Of a stretch of DNA of 59,693 nucleotides, positions 17,264 through 26,256 are shown one piece after another. The translations under genes were made by a program, and so were the position numbers. The DNA is from an uncultured bacterium (GTDB taxonomy: Bacteria; Pseudomonadota; Gammaproteobacteria; Burkholderiales; CAIKXV01). Location: positions 1 through 59,693 of the forward strand of contig CAIQON010000282.1 of the NCBI GenBank assembly GCA_903873475.1, in the 5' to 3' direction. The notes below the pieces were generated by a model. It made no database searches and was not told the origin of the DNA. It saw nothing but the letters and a program-made list of their open reading frames with translations. Each line of letters begins with the position of its first letter. Positions within the stretch are counted from its first letter, which is position 1.

Positions 17264-17944
17264 TCAGCCTTCGAACAGGCTCCGGTGCGCGCAGGTGAGG
17301 TGGGCGACGACCGCCGCGCGTGCGGCGGCGGCATCGCGTGCCTTCAGGGCGGCGACGATCGCCCGATGCTGGCGCTGGTACTCCAGCCGCAGCGTCTCGG
17401 TGACGATCCGGTCGCGCAGCTTGCCGAACTCCGTCTGCTGTCGCGCGGCGTGGAACAGTTCGAAGATGCCGGCGATCAATGCGTTGTGGGCGGCGGCGGC
17501 CATCGCCTGGTGGAGCGCGGCATCCCACAGTTCGAACTCGCCGAGCGTCACCGCCGCCTCGGCGCGGTCGAGGCAGTGGTCCATGCGTTCGTAGTCGGCC
17601 GGGGTGGCGTTGACCACGATCAGCTCGACAGCAGCGGGCTCGATGCGCAGTCGCGCATCCATCAGTTCCCCCGGGCTTGCGCGGGCGACGGTCGGCAGGT
17701 CGGTCGGTGCCGGCGCTGGCACTGCCGCGATGAAGGTGCCGCGCCCGACCGCGCGGTGGATGCGGCCTTCGGCCTCCAGGTCGGCCAGCGTCCGCCGGAC
17801 CGCGTTGCGCGGCAGGGCGAAGCGCAGCGCGAACTCGCGCTCGGTCGGCAGCTTGCGGCCGGGGCCGTCGGCAGCGCCCGCCTGCGCGAGCACGAACGTG
17901 CGCAATTCGCGCGTCGAGGTGCGGTTCCGGATGCGGGATGCCAT
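17264..17944 (-). CDS. GntR-family regulator, FadR/FCD subfamily
   Basis: About 226 residues. The N-terminal winged helix is typical GntR (KLPTEREFALRFALPRNAVRRTLADLEAEGRIHRAVGRGTFI). The C-terminal all-helical FCD domain shows the metal-site pattern: DARLRIEP, WDAALHQAMAAAAHNAL. FCD regulators usually respond to organic acids. The ORF track start would place 28 extra residues over the operator; ATG at 17944 (MASRIRNRT) gives the family length. It is divergent from the catabolic run beginning at 18230 and probably controls it. Confidence 0.88.
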   Translation of the reverse strand: MASRIRNRTSTRELRTFVLAQAGAADGPGRKLPTEREFALRFALPRNAVRRTLADLEAEGRIHRAVGRGTFIAAVPAPAPTDLPTVARASPGELMDARLRIEPAAVELIVVNATPADYERMDHCLDRAEAAVTLGEFELWDAALHQAMAAAAHNALIAGIFELFHAARQQTEFGKLRDRIVTETLRLEYQRQHRAIVAALKARDAAAARAAVVAHLTCAHRSLFEG

Positions 17945-17954
17945 GGTGCCGTTG

Positions 17955-17983
17955 AAAGTAAACCAATCCATTGATTGGTTCAA
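17955..17983 (-). promoter_or_regulatory. Promoter of the GntR gene with operator in the spacer
   Basis: On the minus strand TTGAAC (-35) and TACTTT (-10) are 17 bp apart. The 8-bp perfect inverted repeat described next fills the spacer, so bound regulator would exclude RNA polymerase. The gene begins 11 bp downstream of the -10 box, so the leader would be very short or absent. Confidence 0.45.
17961..17980. promoter_or_regulatory. Operator 1: inverted repeat AACCAATC-N4-GATTGGTT
   Basis: Perfect 8-bp arms with a 4-bp spacer. The half-site ATTGGTT also forms operator 2 upstream of the catabolic run. Two perfect dyads with a shared half-site in one 285-bp divergent region are unlikely by chance in this GC-rich DNA. 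Confidence 0.7.
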
Positions 17984-18075
17984 TTCGGCTGCATGGCGCG
18001 TTGCGGTAATGGTGGTGCAATGCAGCAAAAAAGGGCATGTATCGCCTAGGCAGACTGTCCCCGGTCCACTGGGCA

Positions 18076-18104
18076 GTATTGGTTCCTGTGGATCGAACCA
18101 ATAC
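18076..18104. promoter_or_regulatory. Operator 2: inverted repeat GTATTGGTTC-N9-GAACCAATAC
   Basis: Perfect 10-bp arms around a 9-bp spacer, ending 9 bp before the candidate -35 of the hydrolase operon. It shares ATTGGTT with operator 1 but with wider half-site spacing. Its place just upstream of -35 could fit activation as well as repression or looping. Confidence 0.7.
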
Positions 18105-18113
18105 CGTTTCTGG

Positions 18114-18143
18114 TTGACGTCCAGTCGGGGCCGCGGCTAGCAT
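18114..18143 (+). promoter_or_regulatory. Candidate promoter of the catabolic run
   Basis: TTGACG (5/6) and TAGCAT (4/6) are separated by 18 bp, about 87 bp before the hydrolase ATG at 18230. Confidence 0.5.
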
Positions 18144-18229
18144 TCCCCGGCCCTTGCGAGCGTCGGCGCGATTCCGTCCCGAGACAGTCGCCGACCTTTG
18201 CCGGGCCCGCCGGAGAGGAGACCGACACG

Positions 18230-19300
18230 ATGGCCGATTCACAACTGCAGTCTGCGCTGGCGCACTGGGCGCCGCGCCTGATCGCCAATGGCATTCCGCT
18301 GACCGACTTCCAGGACGTCACCGGCGCCCTCGCATCCTGGAACGACTGGTGCAAGGCTTGGGTCGCCCGCGGCGACGTGCATGACGCGCTCGGCGAGGCC
18401 GACCTCGCCGCCGGGCATCGCCTGTCGGCCGGTGAGCACTTCTCGCGCGCCGCCGTCTGCCATCACTTCGCGAAGTTCGTGTTCGTCGATGACCTCGATC
18501 AGATGAAGTGGGCGCACATGAAGGCGGTGGCATCGCGCGCGAAGGCGCTGCCGTTGATCGACCCGCCCGGCGAACGGGTCGAGATTCCCTACATGGGCAC
18601 CACGCTCAAGGGTGAACTGCGCAAGCCGGCCGGCAGCGTGCGCCCGCCGGTGCTGGTGATGTGCATGGGCCTCGATTCCTGCAAGGAAGAGATGGACGCC
18701 TACGAGCGCAACTTCCTCGAGCGCGGCATCGCGACGCTGGCGTTCGATGGCCCGGGGCAGGGCGAGGCCGAGTACGAGTTCCCGATCCGCGGCGACTACG
18801 AAGTGCCGGTGAAGGCGGTGTTCGACTGGCTCGAGACGCGCAGCGACATCGACCATGGCCGTGCCGCCCTGTGGGGCGTCTCGCTCGGCGGCTACTATGC
18901 GCCGCGGGCCGCGGCTTTCGAGAAACGGGCGAAGGCCTGCATCGCGCTGTCCGGTCCGTACAACATGGGCGCCAACTGGGACGGGCTGCCTGAACTCACC
19001 CGTCGTGCGTTCCAGGTGCGTGCCAAGTGCGCGACGCCCGAGGAAGGCCGCAAGGCGGCGCATACGCTGTCGCTCGAGGGGCTGGCGTCGAAGATCACCT
19101 GTCCGTTGTTCATCGTCGCCGGCAAGCAGGACCGTATCATCCCGTGGCAGGACGCGGAGCGGCTGGCCCGCGAGGCGGGCGGCCCGGTCGAACTGCTGAT
19201 GGTCGAGGATGGCAACCACGTGGTGAACAACCGCGCGTACCGCTACCGCACGCAGACCGCCGACTGGATGGCGGCTCGGCTCGGCCTTCCGAAGCGATAG
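18230..19300 (+). CDS. Alpha/beta hydrolase, 2,6-dihydropseudooxynicotine hydrolase-like (copy 1)
   Basis: 356 residues. An N-terminal helical cap (to about residue 115) precedes the hydrolase core. The triad can be read as S218 (GVSLGGYYAP), D300 (AGKQDRIIP) and H329 (EDGNHVVNN), which matches the arrangement known for Arthrobacter 2,6-dihydropseudooxynicotine hydrolase, a C-C bond hydrolase of nicotine breakdown. GQGEAEYEFP near residue 177 is typical of the family. A cytosolic C-C or ester/amide hydrolase is likely; that nicotine is the substrate does not follow. First gene behind the operator pair; a paralogue lies at 26257. Confidence 0.85.
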   Translation: MADSQLQSALAHWAPRLIANGIPLTDFQDVTGALASWNDWCKAWVARGDVHDALGEADLAAGHRLSAGEHFSRAAVCHHFAKFVFVDDLDQMKWAHMKAVASRAKALPLIDPPGERVEIPYMGTTLKGELRKPAGSVRPPVLVMCMGLDSCKEEMDAYERNFLERGIATLAFDGPGQGEAEYEFPIRGDYEVPVKAVFDWLETRSDIDHGRAALWGVSLGGYYAPRAAAFEKRAKACIALSGPYNMGANWDGLPELTRRAFQVRAKCATPEEGRKAAHTLSLEGLASKITCPLFIVAGKQDRIIPWQDAERLAREAGGPVELLMVEDGNHVVNNRAYRYRTQTADWMAARLGLPKR

Positions 19301-19424
19301 GGGAAGGGCAACTGCAGGGACAGGCCGGCGCGAGCCGGACGATGCGAGGCCGCCCGAGCGGTCCATGCAGCATTCACAGCGCGAGGCTGCCCGATCAGCC
19401 CGTCGACCTTCCAAAGGAGATTCC

Positions 19425-20387
19425 ATGAATCGATTGCTTGCAGGTGCCGCCGCCGCAGCGGCCGTCGTGTCGATGAATGCACAGGCACAGGACAACTTCC
19501 CGAACCGCCCGGTGCGGATCGTCGTGCCGTTCTCCGCCGGCAGCGCGACCGACATCCTCGCGCGTGCGCTCGCAGCCCGGCTTACCGAGGCCTGGGGCCA
19601 GCAGGTGCTGTCCGACAACCGGCCGGGCGCGCTGGGCATCATCGGCACCGAACTGATGCTCAAGGCAAACCCCGACGGCCATACGATGCTGATGGTGTCC
19701 TCCGGCCACGCAGCCAACGCGACGCTCGCCGCGAAGCTGCCGTTCGACACGGTGAAGGATTTCTCCGGCATCGCGCCGGTGGCGATCGTGCCGAACGTGC
19801 TGGTGGTGTCGCCCTCGTCCGGCGTGAAGTCGGTGCGCGACCTCGTCGAACTGTCGAAGAAGCGTCCGAATGGCCTGCTCTATGCATCGGCCGGCATCGG
19901 TAGTTCCACCCACCTGAATGGCGAGGTGGTGCGCGCCGCGCTCGGTATCCAGGCGCAGCACGTGCCGTTCAAGGGCGTGCCCGAAGGCCTGACCGACGTG
20001 ATCGGCGGCCGTGTCGACTTCTTCATGGTGCCGCTGGTCGCCTCGCTCAGCCAGCTGAAGGCAGGCAAGCTGCTCGGCCTCGCGGTCGGCACCAACAAGC
20101 GTTCGTCCGTGCTGCCCGACCTGCCGACGCTGGTCGAGACCTACCCGAACGCGGGCTTCGACGGCTGGTTCGGCCTGCTCGCGTCGTCGAAGTCGCCGCG
20201 TGCGCTGGTCGGTCGCCTGAACCGCGACGTGAACAAGGTGCTGTCGATGCCCGAGGTGCGCGAGCTTTTCCTGACCCAGGGCGCCGAGACGATGTCGATG
20301 ACGCCGGAGCAGTTCGACAAGTTCCTGACCGCCGAGGTCGCGCGCCTGGGCAAGGTGGTGCGCGAGTCGGGCGCGAAGGCCGAATAG
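19425..20387 (+). CDS. Bug/TctC-family periplasmic binding protein (Bug 1)
   Basis: 320 residues. Signal peptide ends about MNAQA; the mature start NFPNRPVRIVVPFSAGSATD is the family hallmark with the Asp of the first ligand loop, and LSDNRPGALGIIGTE is the second. Such proteins capture carboxylates for tripartite tricarboxylate transporters, but no TctA/TctB is in the window. AAGGAG precedes the ATG at 19425; the ORF track start is 20 codons upstream. It lies 124 bp after the hydrolase. Confidence 0.92.
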   Translation: MNRLLAGAAAAAAVVSMNAQAQDNFPNRPVRIVVPFSAGSATDILARALAARLTEAWGQQVLSDNRPGALGIIGTELMLKANPDGHTMLMVSSGHAANATLAAKLPFDTVKDFSGIAPVAIVPNVLVVSPSSGVKSVRDLVELSKKRPNGLLYASAGIGSSTHLNGEVVRAALGIQAQHVPFKGVPEGLTDVIGGRVDFFMVPLVASLSQLKAGKLLGLAVGTNKRSSVLPDLPTLVETYPNAGFDGWFGLLASSKSPRALVGRLNRDVNKVLSMPEVRELFLTQGAETMSMTPEQFDKFLTAEVARLGKVVRESGAKAE

Positions 20388-20427
20388 CGAGCCGACCGAC
20401 ACACATTCCAACGAGGGGAGCGCATCG

Positions 20428-20823
20428 ATGAAGAAGGAACACCTGCCCACCGGCGAGGCCCAGAAGGGCCGCGCCTATTCGCCAGCGGTGATCACCGAGG
20501 GCGGACGCATCGTCTGGCTCGCCGGCCAGACCGCGCTCACCGATGCCGAGGGCAAGGACCTGTCCGGAAACTTCGAAGCGCAGGCCGAGCGCATCTTCGA
20601 CCTGCTCGGCGCGACCATCGCCCGGGCCGGCGGCACGCTCGCCGACATGGTCACGATGACCGTGTTCATCAATGATCCGCGCAATGGCGACAGGTTCGTC
20701 GCGCTGCGCGGCAAGCGCTTCCCCGACGGCAAGTACCCGGCGAGTGCGCTGATCACGGTCTCGCACTTCGCGCGGCCGGGCCTGCTGATCGAGATCCAGG
20801 GCGTCGCGGTGGTGGCCGAATGA
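20428..20823 (+). CDS. RidA/YjgF-family enamine/imine deaminase
   Basis: 131 residues of the RidA trimeric fold. YSPAVITEGGRIVWLAGQT, the middle ARAGGTLADMVTMTVFI and the C-terminal SHFARPGLLIEIQGVAV, with the conserved Arg and Glu of the active-site cleft, are all present. RidA hydrolyses reactive enamine/imine intermediates from PLP enzymes or amine oxidation. Here it stands between Bug genes and its stop overlaps the Bug 2 start as ATGA, so it belongs to the catabolic transcript. Presence suggests that the pathway makes an imine or enamine. Confidence 0.9.
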   Translation: MKKEHLPTGEAQKGRAYSPAVITEGGRIVWLAGQTALTDAEGKDLSGNFEAQAERIFDLLGATIARAGGTLADMVTMTVFINDPRNGDRFVALRGKRFPDGKYPASALITVSHFARPGLLIEIQGVAVVAE

Positions 20824-21833
20824 ATCGGGTCGCGACCCGTGATGCCAACGGTGCGGTGATCGCTTCGGTGATTGCGTCGGTAATCCTTCCGGCCGCGCTG
20901 CTGGCGGCCGACGGTGCATGGGCCCAGGCACCGAAGTACCCGAGCAAACCGATCCGCCTCCTGGTCACGCTCGGGCCGGGTTCGGCCGGGGACAACCTGT
21001 CCCGGCTGATGGCCGACGGCCTGTCGCGTTCGCTCGGCCAGCAGGTGGTCGTCGACAACCGGCCGGGTGCCGGCGGCAACGTCGCGGCTGAACTCGCGGC
21101 GCGCGCCGCGCCCGACGGCTACACACTGTTCATCACCACGATCAGCACGCACGGCATCAATCCCACGCTGTACGGCAAGCTGGCCTTCGACCCGATCAAG
21201 GACTTCGCGCCGATCATCCTGGCGGCGTCCAGCCCGAACATGCTGGTCGTGCATCCGTCGCTGCCGGTGAGGACGGTGAAAGACTTCATCGCGCTGGCGC
21301 GGCAGAAGCCGGGCGAGCTCACCTATTCGTCGGGTGGCACCGGCACGTCGCAGCACATGGCGGGCGAACTGTTCGGCATGCTCACCAGTACCAGGCTGAC
21401 GCACATCGCCTACAAGAGCACGCCGCTGTCGGTCAACGCGGTGCTCTCGGGCGAGACCATCGCCTCGTTCGCCAGCGTGTCGGTGGTGTCGGGCATCGTG
21501 CAGGCGGGCAAGCTGCGCACGCTGGGCGTCACCAACGCGAAGCGCATCCCGTCGCTGCCCGACCTGCCGACGATCGCCGAGAGTGGCGTGCCGGGCTTCG
21601 CGATCGCCGCCTGGTTCGGTTTCTCCGCCACCGGTGGTACGCCCGAACCGATCGTGAACCTGCTCAACGCCGAGATGCGCAAGGTGCTCCAGGACCCGGG
21701 CAACCGCCAGAAACTGGCGGCCCAGGGCATGGACGTGCTCGACAGCACCCCGGCGGAGTTCGCCGCCTACATCCGCTCCGAGATCGATCTGTGGGGCAAG
21801 GTGGTCAAGGCGTCTGGCGCGAAGGTCCAGTAG
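20820..21833 (+). CDS. Bug/TctC-family periplasmic binding protein (Bug 2)
   Basis: 337 residues. An unusually long pre-sequence leads to cleavage near DGAWAQ; mature YPSKPIRLLVTLGPGSAGDNL has TLGPGS where most copies have PFPPGG. VVDNRPGAGGNVAAE is standard. The start overlaps the ridA stop by 4 bp. Ligand unknown. Confidence 0.9.
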   Translation: MNRVATRDANGAVIASVIASVILPAALLAADGAWAQAPKYPSKPIRLLVTLGPGSAGDNLSRLMADGLSRSLGQQVVVDNRPGAGGNVAAELAARAAPDGYTLFITTISTHGINPTLYGKLAFDPIKDFAPIILAASSPNMLVVHPSLPVRTVKDFIALARQKPGELTYSSGGTGTSQHMAGELFGMLTSTRLTHIAYKSTPLSVNAVLSGETIASFASVSVVSGIVQAGKLRTLGVTNAKRIPSLPDLPTIAESGVPGFAIAAWFGFSATGGTPEPIVNLLNAEMRKVLQDPGNRQKLAAQGMDVLDSTPAEFAAYIRSEIDLWGKVVKASGAKVQ

Positions 21834-21913
21834 TCGCAGGGCGGGTACCCATGCAACGAGAGGCCGGCGGCGCACTGCACGGCCCGGCTCGAAGAGAAAA
21901 TGGAGGAGCATCG

Positions 21914-22930
21914 ATGGAACACGAGTGCACGCGTTCGAAGCAAGTCGCCCCCTGCCTGCAGGCGATCGCCGGCGCTATCGCGCTCGGCGTCTCCGGCGGG
22001 GCATTCGCCCAGGCCGATGCGGCGAAGGATTTCCCCAACCGGCCGCTGCGCATCATGGGCCAGGGCGTGGGCAGCACCGCCGACTACCTGTCGCGGGTCA
22101 TCGGGCAGAAGCTGAGCGAGCGCTGGGGACAGCCGGTCGTGGTGGACAACCGCGCGGGTGCGGGCGGCACCATCCCGACCGAGGTGGCGGCGCGCGCGAC
22201 GCCGGACGGGCATACGCTGGTGATGGGGCATGCCGGGCCGATGGTGAGCGCCGTCACTTTGTACCCGAAGCTGTCCTACGACCCGGTGCGCGACCTGCAG
22301 CCGCTGTCGATGGTGGCGCAGGGCGTCACCGCGCTGGTGGTGAACAGCACCCTGCCCGTGACCAGCGTCAAGGACCTGATCGCCTACGCAAAGCAGAAGG
22401 GGCGGCTGACCTACGGTTCGGCGGGCAACGGCACGATCAGCCACCTGTCGGGAGAACTGTTCAAGAAAGTCGCGGGCATCGACCTGGAGCATGTGCCTTA
22501 CAAGAGTGCGGGCGCCGCACTGACCGGGCTCCTGTCCGGCGACGTGCAGGTGTCGTTCCTGTCCCCGGTCACCGTGGCCGGGCAGTTGAAGGCCGGCGGT
22601 GCCGCGAAGATGCGCCCGCTTGCGGTTTCGAGCCCGAAGCGCTTCATCGGCGCGCCGGACATCCCCGGCTCCGCCGAGGCCGGCCTGCCGCAGTTCGAGG
22701 CGCGCCTGTGGTTCGGTCTGTTCACGACGCAGAAGACACCGAAGCCGGTGGTCGACAAGCTGCACCAGGCGATCGTCGAAATCCTCGCGATGCCTGATGT
22801 GCGCGAGACCATCCTCAAGCAGGGCATCGAAGTCGTATCGTCGTCGCCTGCAGAGCTCGGCCGCTTCGTCACGGACGAGATCGCCCGCTGGACGCCGATC
22901 ATCAAGGCGGCCGGGATCACCGCAGACTGA
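21914..22930 (+). CDS. Bug/TctC-family periplasmic binding protein (Bug 3), variant ligand loop
   Basis: 338 residues. GGAGGAG precedes the ATG at 21914 (MEHECTRSK); the ORF track start is 41 codons upstream. Signal peptide ends GGAFAQ. The first ligand loop reads IMGQGVGSTADYLSR instead of the usual IVPFPPGGxxD, keeping the Asp but changing the Pro-Phe turn. VVVDNRAGAGGTIPTE is normal. Third Bug gene in this run; the difference suggests a different ligand. Confidence 0.9.
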   Translation: MEHECTRSKQVAPCLQAIAGAIALGVSGGAFAQADAAKDFPNRPLRIMGQGVGSTADYLSRVIGQKLSERWGQPVVVDNRAGAGGTIPTEVAARATPDGHTLVMGHAGPMVSAVTLYPKLSYDPVRDLQPLSMVAQGVTALVVNSTLPVTSVKDLIAYAKQKGRLTYGSAGNGTISHLSGELFKKVAGIDLEHVPYKSAGAALTGLLSGDVQVSFLSPVTVAGQLKAGGAAKMRPLAVSSPKRFIGAPDIPGSAEAGLPQFEARLWFGLFTTQKTPKPVVDKLHQAIVEILAMPDVRETILKQGIEVVSSSPAELGRFVTDEIARWTPIIKAAGITAD

Positions 22931-22949
22931 CCGGAGCAGGCACGCCTCG

Positions 22950-23933
<984 letters not shown>

Positions 23934-23935
23934 AC

Positions 23936-25114
23936 ATGCCCGCCGCCATCCCCGATTCCCTGTATCCCCGTTTCTCCGATGCCGAGTTCGAGCGGCGTCA
24001 TGCCCGTGCGCGCATCCTGATGTCCGGCGAGGGCCTCGCGGCGCTCGTGGTGTACGGCCACTCGGGCATGTCGCGCCACATGCAGGCCGACGTGCTCTGG
24101 CTGTCGGGCTTCTTCGGCAACCGCAACAACTACGTGGCGATGGTCGACGGTGGCGCGCCGGTGCTGTTCGCGCAGTCGCACAACCATGTGCCCAACGCGC
24201 GCGAGATGGCGTCGATCGAGACGCGCTGGGGCGGCGCCGATTCCGCGGCCACGATCGCGCGCTTCCTGCTAGACGCCGGCACTGCACCCGGCGTGCTCGG
24301 CTGGGTCGGCGACGTGCCGGCCGCCGACTGGCTCACCTGGCAGAAGCTGCTTCCCGGCTGGACCTTCCGCGAGGTGACGCCGAAGTTCCGCAACCTGCGC
24401 CAGGTGAAGAGCGACGAAGAGATCGAATGGCTGCGCCTAGGCGCACAGCTGACCGATGCCGCGCTGCAGGCGCTGATCGACGGCGCGCATGCCGGGCTGC
24501 GCGAGGCGCAACTCGGTGCGATCGTCGAATCGGCCGGCTTCGCCGCCGGTGGCCTGCCGCACCTGTGCTACCTGTCCTCCGGCGGCCAGGACGAGGCTTC
24601 GGCCTGCGTGCCCAGGCAGAACCTCACGCAGCGCGTGCTGCGCAAGGGCGACGTGGTGAACAACGAGATCAGCATCAGCCACTGGGGCTACTCGGGGCAG
24701 ATCCAGCGGCCGATCTTCATCGGCGAGGCGCCCGGCCCGCGCTATGCGTCGCTGTGCGCGGTCGCGCTCGAGTCCTACCAGCGCGGGCTCGAGGTGCTGC
24801 GCGCGGGCGCCACCAGCGACGACCTGCTCGACGCGGCCGAGGTGATCCACGAGCGCGGCTTCACCATCAACGACTCCTTCCTGCACGGCTTCGGCGTCGG
24901 GCTGCTGCCACCGAACCTCGGCACCCGGCGCACCGCCAAGGGCCGCTCGATAGCCCCGTTCGTGTTCGAGAAGAACATGTGCGTGGTGCTGCAGCCGAAC
25001 ATCGTCACCGAGGACGAGCGCGCCGGCGTGCAGCTCGGCAACCTCGTGCGCATCACCGAGCGTGGCGCAGAGAACCTGCATTCGGTGCCGCTGCGGTTTT
25101 TCGTCACCGGCTGA
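23936..25114 (+). CDS. M24 (pita-bread fold) protein with degenerate metal site
   Basis: 392 residues. An N-terminal creatinase-like domain (about 1-160) and a C-terminal M24 domain are clear, but four of the five metal ligands are altered: E244 for Asp, Q255 for Asp, Q353 for Glu and G368 for Glu; H317 (HGFGVG) is kept. Spacing 244 to 255 equals the family's D-x10-D. It is therefore unlikely to be a dimetal peptidase. Creatinase also works without metal on this fold, so a C-N hydrolase is one option, and a non-enzymatic partner of the second M24 gene another. Lies in the same run as RidA and the AKR. Confidence 0.83.
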   Translation: MPAAIPDSLYPRFSDAEFERRHARARILMSGEGLAALVVYGHSGMSRHMQADVLWLSGFFGNRNNYVAMVDGGAPVLFAQSHNHVPNAREMASIETRWGGADSAATIARFLLDAGTAPGVLGWVGDVPAADWLTWQKLLPGWTFREVTPKFRNLRQVKSDEEIEWLRLGAQLTDAALQALIDGAHAGLREAQLGAIVESAGFAAGGLPHLCYLSSGGQDEASACVPRQNLTQRVLRKGDVVNNEISISHWGYSGQIQRPIFIGEAPGPRYASLCAVALESYQRGLEVLRAGATSDDLLDAAEVIHERGFTINDSFLHGFGVGLLPPNLGTRRTAKGRSIAPFVFEKNMCVVLQPNIVTEDERAGVQLGNLVRITERGAENLHSVPLRFFVTG

Positions 25115-25182
25115 TGGAGGCCGCCATGCATGCAAAGGCGACCCTGCCAGCGGGTTCCGTCGTTCCTGGAGGAGGAAAAGCG

Positions 25183-26244
25183 ATGAACGTATCCGGATGG
25201 TTTTCGGGCAGCAGGCAGGGCGCTGGCCACCACAGGTCGATGTTCGCCGGCATGCTGGCGACCGTGATGGTCGCGCTGGGCGGTGCCGCGGCGGCGACCG
25301 TGGCCACTGCGCTGGCGGCGCCGGGTACGGCGCTGGCGGCCGAATTGAAATACCCGGTGCGTCCGGTGCGGCTGGTGGTGCCGTTCCCGCCCGGTGCGGC
25401 GAGCGACTTCCTCGGCCGCACGCTGGGTGCGCGCCTGTTCGAGACCTGGGGCCAGCAGGTGGTGGTCGACAACCGGCCGGGCGGCGGCGGCATCATGGGA
25501 GGCCAACTGGTGGCGGCGGCGGCGCCCGACGGCTATACGATGTCTCTGGTCGGCACGCCGCACCTGGCCGCACCGCTGCTGCAGCGCGACCTGCCGTACC
25601 GACCGATCGAGGACTTCACGATGGTGATGCAGATCGCATCGCTCGCCAACGTGCTGGTCGTGGCACAGCAGCTTCCGGTGAAGACGCTGCCCGAGTTCCT
25701 CGCGCATGCGAAGTCGCGTCCCGGCCAGCTCAACATGGGCTCGGCCGGCGTCGGCAGCGGCTCGCACATGGCCGGAGAATTCTTCCGCCAGGCTGCGGGC
25801 ATCGATACCGTGCATGTGCCGTTCAAGCTGCTGTCCGATGCACTGTCGGAGATGTTCGCCGGGCGCGTGCACTACTACGTGTTCCCGGTCGCGGCGATCG
25901 CGCCGGTGCTGCGCGAAGGGCGGCTGCGTCCGATCGCAGTGACCTCGGCGAAGCGCGCCAGCGGCTTCCCCGACGTGCCGGCGATGACCGAAGCCGGCAT
26001 GCCGGGCTTCGTCTACGACACCTGGTTCGGCATCATCGGGCCGGCGAAGCTGCCGGTGGCGATCGTCGACCGCTGGGTGGCCGACCTCGGGAAGATCCTG
26101 CGCGAGCCGGATACCGTCGAGCGCATGCTCAAGAGCGGCAGCGACCCGGCACCCACGAACGCGGCGGAGTTCCTCGCGCTGATGAAGGCCGAGTATCCGC
26201 GCTACGCGAAGCTCATCAAGCAGGCCAACCTGCGCATCGACTAG
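25183..26244 (+). CDS. Bug/TctC-family periplasmic binding protein (Bug 4)
   Basis: 353 residues. GGAGGAGG seven bases before ATG 25183 fixes the start (MNVSGWFSG). The long signal sequence ends in GTALAA before ELKYPVRPVRLVVPFPPGAASD. VVVDNRPGGGGIMGGQ is the second family segment. It lies 12 bp before the second hydrolase gene. Confidence 0.92.
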   Translation: MNVSGWFSGSRQGAGHHRSMFAGMLATVMVALGGAAAATVATALAAPGTALAAELKYPVRPVRLVVPFPPGAASDFLGRTLGARLFETWGQQVVVDNRPGGGGIMGGQLVAAAAPDGYTMSLVGTPHLAAPLLQRDLPYRPIEDFTMVMQIASLANVLVVAQQLPVKTLPEFLAHAKSRPGQLNMGSAGVGSGSHMAGEFFRQAAGIDTVHVPFKLLSDALSEMFAGRVHYYVFPVAAIAPVLREGRLRPIAVTSAKRASGFPDVPAMTEAGMPGFVYDTWFGIIGPAKLPVAIVDRWVADLGKILREPDTVERMLKSGSDPAPTNAAEFLALMKAEYPRYAKLIKQANLRID

Positions 26245-26256
26245 GAAGAACGGAAC

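Noticed and set aside
18230-19300. Nicotine degradation gene
   Set aside because: Family resemblance to 2,6-dihydropseudooxynicotine hydrolase is good, but no nicotine dehydrogenase or pyridine hydroxylase genes are in the window.
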